Part shown: positions 42,441 to 50,618 of the stretch, piece by piece
How the letters are laid out: each line of letters starts with the position of its first letter
Numbering within the stretch: position 1 is the first letter of the stretch
NCBI GenBank assembly: GCA_964537685.1
Contig: CAZICM010000002.1
Span: 186,001 to 250,000 of the forward strand
Origin: CAZICM01 sp964537685
GTDB taxonomy: Bacteria > Myxococcota_A > Polyangia > Polyangiales > Polyangiaceae
DNA: 64,000 nt
Direction: 5' to 3'
Program-made: the position numbers and the translations under genes
The notes under the pieces: model-generated
Told to the model about the DNA's origin: nothing
Seen by the model: only the letters and a program-made list of their open reading frames with translations
Database searches by the model: none

Positions 42441-44837
42441 TTATTCGATGAGGAGCTTGCGCTTGCAGGTGCCGGTGGAACAGTCGCCGTCGGCTCCGCG
42501 GCAATCGGTGTTGCAGCAGATTCCCCGCCAGCAAAAACCGCTCTCGCACTCGCGGCCTGCTTTGCAGCGCTTGCCGTTTATTTTCCGATCGCCGCATGAG
42601 CCGTCACCGTCGCATACCTTCCGGCCGCATTCTTTGTCGGGATCGTAGCCGAAGGGAATCTCCGCACACATGCCCATGAAGGTTTTGAGATTGCAGGCGA
42701 CGCAGGTGCCTGTGCATGCGCTGTTGCAGCAAACGCCGTCGACGCAGAAGCCGCTGCCGCATGTTTCGGCCGATGTGCAGGGTGTTCCATTCGCAGACGA
42801 TGAAAGGCTCGCATCCGCCTCGCCGGGAATGGGTGTGACGCTCGCGTCGATCGGAGGCTCGCCTGCGTCTTCTGTGTCGCCGCCCTGGCCCGCATCAGAG
42901 GCCGGCCATACGCATGAGCCTTCCCGGCAGGCCATTCCGCGCGGGCACTCAGCGCTCGATTTGCAGGTTGTGCAATGGCCGGATGTGCAGACGAAGGAAC
43001 GGCAGTCAGAAGCAGCGCGGCAGACTCCGCCGTGAATACAAGGCGGGCATTGAGGGCCTCCGCAGTCAATGTCGGATTCGCGGCCGTTCTTTAGGCCATC
43101 GGAACAGGACGCTTGGCCCGGATAGGTGGGGAATGTCGGCGGCGGGGCCGATGCGTCGATTTTGTCGAGCACGGTGGGCGGGCGGTCCATCACCCAAAAT
43201 ACGAGCGCCGTTCCAAGCATGCCCAACACCAGCACCGGCAGCGCAATCCAAAGGAGTTTGTCGAGGTTGAGGAAGGGTTTTGGAGGGACTTGAACGACGT
43301 ATTTGGATGCCTCGTCGGGATGGACGGAGCGGACTTGATCGTCGGCGATTTCCGAGCCTTCAGGCGCGATGTTGACGGGAACAATCGGAGGTGGCTTCGA
43401 GGATGGAACAGGTGTGGGGCGCGAAACGGGCGGCTCAGAAATGCGGGGCGGCTCGCTGTCCGGAGGCGGAGGAGGCACGGACACGGAGCGGGTGGACTGC
43501 GTGGGCACAGCATCGCGCTGGCTGGGTACGGGCCGCAGGCTTGTCGCTTGGGCTTCGCCCCCAAACTGAATGCGTTCGGATAGTGGCCCGGCTGGATAGC
43601 TTTCAACCAAAGGCGTGCTGTTGCGGCCAGGCTCGGATGTTGGAGCCGAATCGTCGGAAAGCACGGCAACAATTGCCGCAATGGCTTCCCACATTTGCTG
43701 GGCGCTCTGAAAACGCTCTTCGCGGGAAGGAGAAAGCGCCTTCTCGAGAACGGCCGCTACGTCGAAGGGAACGGCTGTCGGATCGGCATTGAGATGCCTT
43801 GGATTCCTGGGATCGGCTGGCTTTCCTGTGAGCAGGGCCAGCATGGTCGAGGCGAGCGACCATAGATCGGTGCGGGGATCGGGAAGCTCGTCCCGTAATT
43901 GTTCGGGGGCCAGAAAAAGCGGCTGATCGGGCTCGTAGTGAAACCTGGGACGGCGAAGCGTGCCCCGCAGCAAGTTTTGAGTGCCGAAATCGAGAACCTT
44001 CACCGCTCCGTCGTTGGCGATGAAGATATTGGAGGGCCGAATAGCGCCGTGGAGGATGGATTTTTCATGCGCGGCAGCCAAAACGCCAAGCACATGCATC
44101 GCGATCTCCAGCACGCGCTTGAGCGGAAGCCTGCGCTCTTTCGAACGCCACCTTCGCTCCAAGGAGCGGCCCCGCAATAGTTCAGAAACGAGGTAACGGG
44201 AGCTGCCTTGCTGTCCAGCATCGAATACGTCGACCACGTCGGGATGGCGCACGCGATTCGCTACGGTGGCCTCGTCCATGAAGCGCAGGGCGTCCGTTTC
44301 GTCGCCGCTCCAAAAGCCGCGCAGCACTTTGACCGCCACGGGAAGGCCGTTGTCAGAGCGCTCCGCCTCGTAGACAACGGACGATGGGCCGATGCCGATG
44401 ATTCTGCGCAGACGGTAACCGGCAAATGGAACTTGAACACCAGCCGCGCGAAGATTGTCGAGCACTTCGCTGATGAGTTCGGGATCGCGCGTTCCCGAAA
44501 CAAGATGCCCAGCAAAGGTGTCGAGTTCCCGGAAGGCCCGGGCTTCCACAAATGCTAAAAGCGCGTTCTTCGCATCCAGTGCCGCTTGTTCGATCGCGTC
44601 GGGATCGTCCGCGTCTGCATTCCGCTGAAAGGCACCTGCGTGATGGCGGCCCATCTGGCAAGACACCAACTCCTCGGAGAGTCCTTCTCGCTCCTCGGGG
44701 TGAGTCCGGAGCCACACGGAAAGCTCTTCCGCGATCTGTGGTCCGAGGCTGAACGCATCACCCGAGACGGTTGCGTGACGGGTGATGAGTCCCCGTTCAG
44801 CGAGCTCCTTCAGCATGCGCTCAACGTCGGCGCTCAT
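42441..44837 (-). CDS. Transmembrane pseudokinase with exported Cys-rich domain
   Basis: A 798-residue protein. After a helical N-terminal region, residues about 140-385 form a protein-kinase fold: VAVK with Lys170 is intact and DFG (Asp283) is present, but the catalytic loop reads HGAIRPSN (263-270) instead of HRDxKxxN, so the base Asp is Ala, and the Gly loop is degenerate (GIGPSSVV). Probably a pseudokinase. A Pro/Ser-rich linker, one membrane helix (about 526-548) and about 240 residues with many Cys follow (GGPQCPPC, CRSFVCTSGHC, CGSGFCVDGVCC), which would be outside the inner membrane. The ATG at 44837 has AGGAG and overlaps the stop of the upstream CHAT gene by ATGA, so it belongs to that operon. 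Could be the sensor of the system. Confidence 0.83.
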   Translation of the reverse strand: MSADVERMLKELAERGLITRHATVSGDAFSLGPQIAEELSVWLRTHPEEREGLSEELVSCQMGRHHAGAFQRNADADDPDAIEQAALDAKNALLAFVEARAFRELDTFAGHLVSGTRDPELISEVLDNLRAAGVQVPFAGYRLRRIIGIGPSSVVYEAERSDNGLPVAVKVLRGFWSGDETDALRFMDEATVANRVRHPDVVDVFDAGQQGSSRYLVSELLRGRSLERRWRSKERRLPLKRVLEIAMHVLGVLAAAHEKSILHGAIRPSNIFIANDGAVKVLDFGTQNLLRGTLRRPRFHYEPDQPLFLAPEQLRDELPDPRTDLWSLASTMLALLTGKPADPRNPRHLNADPTAVPFDVAAVLEKALSPSREERFQSAQQMWEAIAAIVAVLSDDSAPTSEPGRNSTPLVESYPAGPLSERIQFGGEAQATSLRPVPSQRDAVPTQSTRSVSVPPPPPDSEPPRISEPPVSRPTPVPSSKPPPIVPVNIAPEGSEIADDQVRSVHPDEASKYVVQVPPKPFLNLDKLLWIALPVLVLGMLGTALVFWVMDRPPTVLDKIDASAPPPTFPTYPGQASCSDGLKNGRESDIDCGGPQCPPCIHGGVCRAASDCRSFVCTSGHCTTCKSSAECPRGMACREGSCVWPASDAGQGGDTEDAGEPPIDASVTPIPGEADASLSSSANGTPCTSAETCGSGFCVDGVCCNSACTGTCVACNLKTFMGMCAEIPFGYDPDKECGRKVCDGDGSCGDRKINGKRCKAGRECESGFCWRGICCNTDCRGADGDCSTGTCKRKLLIE

Positions 44838-47164
44838 GGAGCAATCTCCTTCATCTGCTGGAGTACGCTGCTTTGGACAGGTGCAGGAGCCCGCGAAAGT
44901 TTCCACAGCAGGCTGCGCTGCTCGGGCGTCAACTTCTCCAACAGCAAGAGGGCCGCCCGCTCAGAAACCTGCTGAGCCCCAGCGGCAGGAAGTACGTATT
45001 GACCTGTGTTTACCGATGTATCTGGAGCTGATGCCTTGAGCACATCCTCAAGGGCAGAAACACCTTCTTGCGCCAACGACGCGAGGCGCAGAAGCGTTGT
45101 GGGATGACCCTTGCTCGATTCGAGCACACGCCAAGCGAGCCGGCGTTCTTCGCGCGCGCCCCACAGAAGGCGGCGCAATGGCTCACTCGCCTCGGCCAAG
45201 GAGAGAGCTTCGTTGACGGGAAGAGCAGAGAGCTCGAGCGCAACAACTTCGCTGGAGCCCGAACCTGAAAGCGATGCAATGGGAAGGCGGCTGGTGAGCA
45301 AGATGCGCGAGCCTGTGACATCAGCCAAGCGGCTCACAAAGGTTTGAAGCAGGGTTTCCCATTCAGGGTCGGAGCACAGATGTCCTGTTTCGATGGGAAC
45401 CGTGCCCAGGTTGATTTCAAATCCGTCGGCGACGATCAGCCCAGAGGACGTGCTGAGAACGTCGATCAAGTTATCCCTGAGAAGCTCGTAGCGTTCGGGT
45501 CCGGTCAGATCTTGGCGCGCAGGCAGAAAGATGCGCCGCTCTTCATTTTCCTTGCAGCGTTCCCGGTACATCGGGCTCGCCCGCATCAAGCGTTTGTCGA
45601 TTTCCCGGAGGAAGTCGTCGATCGACAAACCCGTCGATTGCGCCGAAAGCGCGATGACCCAATGGAATTGGCGATGCCATAGGTGAATGGTCTCGGCGGC
45701 CAGCCATGTCTTGCCTACGCCCTCCGCCCCATACAGCAGAGCCACAGCGGCACCGCGTTTAGGCAGCCATCCGACGGCCAGACTGCTCAGCTCGGAAACC
45801 CGTCCAGCAAAGCGCGAGGGAGGGTCGAGATCGGAGCGCCCCCGAAGCAAAGGCTGAGGCTGAGGTCTTCTCAGTTCGAGATCGGGGCTGGGACCGCGTT
45901 CAATATCGAAGCGCTTAGGCTCTTCCCCAAACATCATCACCGCGGAATGATCGAAGGGAGAAAAACGGTTCGCGTCAGGCTTCGACCACAATTCCCGCTG
46001 CGCAAGAGAAAGCGCATTGTCCGCGGCCTTTTGCTGTTCGGCGCCGAGCAGCAATCGAAAGAAGCCCAGAAAAAGCTCGCGCGCATAGTCGCCCGACGTG
46101 GGATGGCGCATGAGCACAATCTGCGGAACACCAAGCCGCGCGAGCTCGAGAGCGGTCTCGCTGCAGCCGATATGGCGATCTAAAATTTGCGCGAATGTCA
46201 GTTCGTTCCCGGGGATTTTTTCACGGTCGGACACGCTTTCGTCGATGAGCTGAGCCTTCAGTGCATCCCAACTGAATACGTTACCGAGCCTTCCTGAATG
46301 GGATGCGCTGAGCACCACGAGCTCGGGTACGAACCCGCCAGCCTCAGCGATAACCTCGGATAAATCACTGCCCCGGAGCAAGTCCACGACCTCGCCGGCA
46401 AGCGCCGGATCCGGCCCTAAATCGTGGCCGTGGCCACTCCAATAAATAACGTGATACCCGCCCGCATCCTGAAGCTTGTGGCGCAGCCGATCACGCGAGA
46501 TGCCATGACAGAGGATGTCCAGCATCACTTGCCGTTCGGGCATGATCTCGTCGTAGAACAGGGCGCGGAGCTCTTCCCTCTCGCGCCGTGAAAGCAAGGG
46601 CCGTGCGCCTGGAGCTTCGACAAACACCAGCAGCACGCGAAGCGGTTCCGATGGATCGCGAGGAACCGTTGTGCGGCCCGAAATATGGCCGGGAGGAATG
46701 CCCGGAGGAGCGATTCTCACCACCACATTTCGCTCCATCAAAGACCGTTCTCCCGGGGCCGGTCTCGCGAGATGAAAAGGCACGCATGCGAGCGCCGATG
46801 TCAACGGATCGAGGCCCGCCTTTGGAAAACGAATCACCAAAGAACGCCGATCTTCACCCTCGCAAAGAGCCTGCATCGCGGCAGGGCCAAACACTTCTTT
46901 GCCAAGAAAAACACCGATCTGCTCAACGGCCTCGGCATCATTCGAAAAGAAATCCGCATCCCCTGAAGGCGTAACCGTCCGGGCGCGCCTCCGCATAAAT
47001 CGCGCTGTATCGAGCAGTTCATCCCAAATGGATAAAGGGTGATCGCCTACGTTGATGTGCTTTTCCGCGATGAGCTGTCCATGCTCATGGCAAAGCCGGA
47101 TCGCCACGCCCCGGGTCCCGGGATCCGCTTGCACTTCAAGCACAAAAAGCCTCGTTTCAGACAC
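44834..47164 (-). CDS. CHAT-like domain NTPase with Ser in place of catalytic Cys
   Basis: A 776-residue paralogue of the next gene. The N-terminal half is a CHAT (caspase HetF-associated with TPR) domain: YWSGHGHD keeps the His (about residue 245), but the Cys position reads LSASHSG with Ser288 (codon TCC) where active members have LSACNSG. The second half is a STAND-type NTPase with P-loop GAEGVGKT (479-486), FHWVIALS and a TSRLP sensor-like motif. Likely a proteolytically dead partner or regulator of the active CHAT protein, or a Ser-using variant. Translationally coupled to the downstream pseudokinase. No signal peptide. Confidence 0.85.
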   Translation of the reverse strand: MSETRLFVLEVQADPGTRGVAIRLCHEHGQLIAEKHINVGDHPLSIWDELLDTARFMRRRARTVTPSGDADFFSNDAEAVEQIGVFLGKEVFGPAAMQALCEGEDRRSLVIRFPKAGLDPLTSALACVPFHLARPAPGERSLMERNVVVRIAPPGIPPGHISGRTTVPRDPSEPLRVLLVFVEAPGARPLLSRREREELRALFYDEIMPERQVMLDILCHGISRDRLRHKLQDAGGYHVIYWSGHGHDLGPDPALAGEVVDLLRGSDLSEVIAEAGGFVPELVVLSASHSGRLGNVFSWDALKAQLIDESVSDREKIPGNELTFAQILDRHIGCSETALELARLGVPQIVLMRHPTSGDYARELFLGFFRLLLGAEQQKAADNALSLAQRELWSKPDANRFSPFDHSAVMMFGEEPKRFDIERGPSPDLELRRPQPQPLLRGRSDLDPPSRFAGRVSELSSLAVGWLPKRGAAVALLYGAEGVGKTWLAAETIHLWHRQFHWVIALSAQSTGLSIDDFLREIDKRLMRASPMYRERCKENEERRIFLPARQDLTGPERYELLRDNLIDVLSTSSGLIVADGFEINLGTVPIETGHLCSDPEWETLLQTFVSRLADVTGSRILLTSRLPIASLSGSGSSEVVALELSALPVNEALSLAEASEPLRRLLWGAREERRLAWRVLESSKGHPTTLLRLASLAQEGVSALEDVLKASAPDTSVNTGQYVLPAAGAQQVSERAALLLLEKLTPEQRSLLWKLSRAPAPVQSSVLQQMKEIAP

Positions 47165-47261
47165 CTGAAAAGCGCCTCCGGAGGGCTGCCAGTGTAGTCA
47201 CGAAGCCAGCACTTTACGCAAGCCTGTGTCTCGGTAAATGCCGCATTGAGTAAATCGGCTT

Positions 47262-49499
47262 TTAAAATCCGCTATCGGCGATGTCTTCCAAATAGCTTTT
47301 GAGCTCGGCCGCTTGCGCGCTGGATGAAGGACTCGCCACTTTCGACAAAAGCTCCGGCAATGTGCCCAGGGCGCTCAAGCCATGGGCAGCCAAATGCTCA
47401 AGCGCCTCTCTTAACGCGTCCCGGTGAGACGCCAACAGCATGGTCAACCGGCGCATTAGAAACGGATGTCCCCGGCTCGCTGTCAGAATGCCTCGCAGCA
47501 GCGTCCGATCTTCCATCGAAAGAGGAAACGCAATGCCGCCCGCTTCTGCCTCTTCCTCAAGCAGAAGCGAGCTTTCCTCAACACGGAGCGGACCGAGTTC
47601 AATCTCCATCCGCTGTTCATCGCTCGAGAGTGCAGAAAGCTGAAAACGGCTGGTCAGCATCAGCCGCGATCCACCACCGCGCAGTTGCCCGGCAAGCTCA
47701 GCGAGCGTTCGCTCCCATGCAGGCTCCGCGCAAGGCCGAGGCGCGTTTCCCTCAACCTTCATCAAGTTGGCGTCAGCGTGATCCAGCACGACAAGGAGCC
47801 GCTCTGAACGCATCAGCCCAACGATATTGTCGAGCATGAGCTGAACCCGCTCATCAGGTTCCGGAAACTCGGATGGATCGACAAATACAGCGCTCAATGC
47901 ATTGCTTGTGCATTTGCCGCGATAGGCAGGACTTGCAATCAAGAGCCGCTTGTGAAGGCGCTTGCAGAACTCGTCCAGCAAGAGGCCATCGGGCCGCTTG
48001 GCCTGAAAGCCGAACACCCAATCAAACCCCTGATGCCAAAGGTGAATCGCCTCCGCAGCCAGGGCTGTTTTTCCTATGCCTGCGGGCCCGGTAATCACAA
48101 CGACCGCACGCTTATCGCGGCGGCGCAGTGCATTCCCGAGGGCGCCAAGCTCGGCCCGCCTTCCAGCCAAGGACTCCGGACGATCCAAATCGCGGCTCCC
48201 ATGAAGCAAAGGCTGAGGACGCGGCCGGACTGTATCCAGAGCGGGGCTTCTCTTTTTAACCGCATCAAATCCAAAAGCCGCGCCTCCAAAAAACAAAGGC
48301 GTCGCGTGATCGACAGGATGGAAACGCTTTTCGGAGCCCCGAGAACGCAACTCTGAACGCGCCATTGAAAGCGCCGCATCCGCTGCGTGGGCTTTGCGAT
48401 GCGAAAGGAGGATTTTGTAAAAGGCCGCTGCAAGCCCGCGGGCAAAGCCGTCCGTCACCTCGTAACGCATGCCAATCACTTGAGGCACTCCTGCCTTCAA
48501 CAGCTCAAAGGCCGTCCCCGTAAACCCCTTGCGCTCCCGCCACGCATTTTCCCCGCCCGCCGCTTCCGCATCCCCGCCCGCCGCTTCCACATTGCGCAGA
48601 TACGCTTGAAGCGAACCAAAACCTTCAGGGCCAAATGCAGCACCGGAGTTACAAGCGCTCAAGAAAAAGAGCTGAGGAATAAAGCCTCCCGCCGCCCTAA
48701 ACAGCTCGACAAGCTCGGCCGCCGGCAGCACCTGTTCTCCATCGTCCGCAGAGAGCGAAAGCGCGTCATGCCGTCCATGCCCGCTCCAGTGAATGATGTG
48801 ATACCCGCCCGCGCTCTGCACAGCCTCGCGCAGAACTTCCCGGGTAACGCCGTGACAAAGCACATCCGCGCGGACCAAGCGCTCCGGCATCACTTCGGTT
48901 TGAAACACATCCAGCAGACACTCTCGCTCACGCCGCATACCCAGCACCGGCGTATCCGGCGTATCCGCATAAACAAGCAGCACCCGAAGCATCTCATCCG
49001 CACCCAAAAGAGCGCGCTGCGCCTCGCGCACTTCGGCTGGAACGGCTCGCACAACCACGTTCTGATCCAGCCACGCCTTACCCGCGTTCGGCCCGCTGCT
49101 CAGTGACGCAAGCTCCCAAGGCACACGCAAGAGCGCGGCAGCGACCGGACTATCCGCCGCATCCGCAAAGCGAATGGTCAGCGAACGCTGCTCAATGCCC
49201 TCCAGTACCGCCCCCGTAATGGCTTCTCCAAGAACCTGCTCGCCAACAAAAAGGCCGATATTCGCGAGAACCTCGTCCAGATTCTTCGGTTGCCCGGGCA
49301 AAGGTGCGGCGCGCCTCAACACTTCCGAGAAGCGCCGCACATAGCCGCCCGAATCAAAAATGCTCTCCCAAAGCGCGGGACGCTGCTCCTCAAGACGAAC
49401 CTGATGCGCAGCCAAATGACGGCCCGCCTCATCACTGAGGCGAAACGACAAAAATCGCTCCGCCTGCGCGGCATCTACATCCAAAAAGAAAGAGGGCAT
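47262..49499 (-). CDS. CHAT protease fused to a STAND-type NTPase
   Basis: A 745-residue protein, first gene of the three-gene operon. The CHAT domain keeps both catalytic residues: IHWSGHGRHD (His241) and FFLSACNSG (Cys283). The remainder is an NTPase module with P-loop GPAGIGKT (471-478), FDWVFGFQAK, VLDHADANL and LTSRFQLS, resembling NB-ARC/NACHT-like STAND switches. CHAT proteases are caspase relatives that act in bacterial defence and cell death, for example next to gasdermins or in type III-E CRISPR; the NTPase probably controls oligomerisation. No C-terminal repeats for recognition are seen, so the trigger may come from the partner proteins. 97 bases separate it from the paralogue. Confidence 0.87.
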   Translation of the reverse strand: MPSFFLDVDAAQAERFLSFRLSDEAGRHLAAHQVRLEEQRPALWESIFDSGGYVRRFSEVLRRAAPLPGQPKNLDEVLANIGLFVGEQVLGEAITGAVLEGIEQRSLTIRFADAADSPVAAALLRVPWELASLSSGPNAGKAWLDQNVVVRAVPAEVREAQRALLGADEMLRVLLVYADTPDTPVLGMRRERECLLDVFQTEVMPERLVRADVLCHGVTREVLREAVQSAGGYHIIHWSGHGRHDALSLSADDGEQVLPAAELVELFRAAGGFIPQLFFLSACNSGAAFGPEGFGSLQAYLRNVEAAGGDAEAAGGENAWRERKGFTGTAFELLKAGVPQVIGMRYEVTDGFARGLAAAFYKILLSHRKAHAADAALSMARSELRSRGSEKRFHPVDHATPLFFGGAAFGFDAVKKRSPALDTVRPRPQPLLHGSRDLDRPESLAGRRAELGALGNALRRRDKRAVVVITGPAGIGKTALAAEAIHLWHQGFDWVFGFQAKRPDGLLLDEFCKRLHKRLLIASPAYRGKCTSNALSAVFVDPSEFPEPDERVQLMLDNIVGLMRSERLLVVLDHADANLMKVEGNAPRPCAEPAWERTLAELAGQLRGGGSRLMLTSRFQLSALSSDEQRMEIELGPLRVEESSLLLEEEAEAGGIAFPLSMEDRTLLRGILTASRGHPFLMRRLTMLLASHRDALREALEHLAAHGLSALGTLPELLSKVASPSSSAQAAELKSYLEDIADSGF

Positions 49500-49586
49500 C
49501 CGCGCTCTCCTTCATCCAGAGAAACACCGATGCCCTACGGCTCCCGGCCCCAGCGCCGAGAAATCCACATCAGCGCAAAACGAAGG

Positions 49587-50099
49587 CTATGTGCCGCCCA
49601 CGTACGATTTGTCGTCGGCGCTGTCGTCTTCGCACTCGACCAAATCGGCCTGCTCATCCGCGCATTTATACTCGCCGGGACAATCATCGTCGGACGCGCA
49701 CGGCGTCAGGTTGTCCGAGCATGCCTTCTGCGCGCACTGCATGTTCACGCATGTGGCATTGGGCAGTGTCGCGCACTCCGTATCGGTCATGCAGGACACA
49801 CCCAAGCTTAGCGAGCCATTGCAGTTGCCGCTTCCTACAACTTCCCACGCGGCCTTATCCGTATTGCATTCGCCTTCATCAATCTCGCACTGAACGAGCG
49901 ACTCAAACTCAGCATCACAGCCGTAAATTTCAGCAATCTCCGCGTTGGTATCGAGCGACTCCGAAATGAACTGCTCATCCCAATCATCACAGTGAATGCA
50001 TTCGCACACCAGGCTCACATACTCGCCCGTAATCCCGCCGCACCCCACAGCGAACAGCGACAGCGAACCCAACACTCCAATCAAAGCTTTTGCGCGCAT
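49587..50099 (-). CDS. Small Cys-rich lipoprotein, paralogue of the next
   Basis: A 170-residue lipoprotein: lipobox FAVGC (Cys20) then about 13 Cys in pairs (CECIHCDDWDE, CDAEFESLVQCEIDEGEC, CASDDDCPGEYKC). It resembles the upstream neighbour in the segment GC..EF.......C.....CN, so the two arose by duplication. Ribosome-binding site GAGGAA. It is 14 bases from its neighbour, so they form an operon. Function unknown; type common in myxobacteria. 87 bases from the start of the CHAT operon on the same strand. Confidence 0.82.
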   Translation of the reverse strand: MRAKALIGVLGSLSLFAVGCGGITGEYVSLVCECIHCDDWDEQFISESLDTNAEIAEIYGCDAEFESLVQCEIDEGECNTDKAAWEVVGSGNCNGSLSLGVSCMTDTECATLPNATCVNMQCAQKACSDNLTPCASDDDCPGEYKCADEQADLVECEDDSADDKSYVGGT

Positions 50100-50113
50100 G
50101 ACAATTCCTCGGC

Positions 50114-50536
50114 TCATTCGTTGCTGCATTTGGCGTACGCGGAGGCTTCGGCTTCACAGTCGTCAGGGTCCTCGATCTCAAACCTCTTGACCTTGCACGT
50201 ATTGTTCTTGCAGCTCACCGCTGCCCCAGGAACAAGCAGACAATCCTTGCTCGTGTCGCACATTTTCGGTGGCATTGCGTCCGTAGAGTTGCAGTCCACC
50301 ACATCGTAGAAGCAGAGGTAGTAGGCATCGAACTCATCGCTGCATCCCTGAATGTTCGCGACCTCTTCCTCCAGCTCATAAGAAGCGACGCAGGCTTCGA
50401 TGTCCGCATCGTTTCCGCTCAGGCACTCCTCCCGGAGCAGACAAATTTCTTCGATATCGGCGCCGCCGCAGCCGGCGCTCGCAAGGGCCGAAACCCCTAT
50501 AAATAAAGCCGCAAGGATTCCCGATGATCTCTGCAT
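50114..50536 (-). CDS. Small Cys-rich lipoprotein
   Basis: A 140-residue lipoprotein with signal peptide ending SAGC (Cys23), followed by a Cys-rich acidic domain (IEEICLLREECLSGND, GCSDEFDAYYLC). The ATG at 50536 is chosen since it puts the signal peptide at the N-terminus; the open frame further upstream is antisense to the cytochrome gene's leader. Paralogous to the adjacent lipoprotein downstream. Divergent from the multihaem cytochrome, 82 bases away. Confidence 0.78.
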   Translation of the reverse strand: MQRSSGILAALFIGVSALASAGCGGADIEEICLLREECLSGNDADIEACVASYELEEEVANIQGCSDEFDAYYLCFYDVVDCNSTDAMPPKMCDTSKDCLLVPGAAVSCKNNTCKVKRFEIEDPDDCEAEASAYAKCSNE

Positions 50537-50618
50537 GATGCGGCACGCTAACATCGCGCATGTGCGATGGGCAACGGACTTCCGCACCCCCGCGCAATTC
50601 CTTACGAGGGCTACCTGT

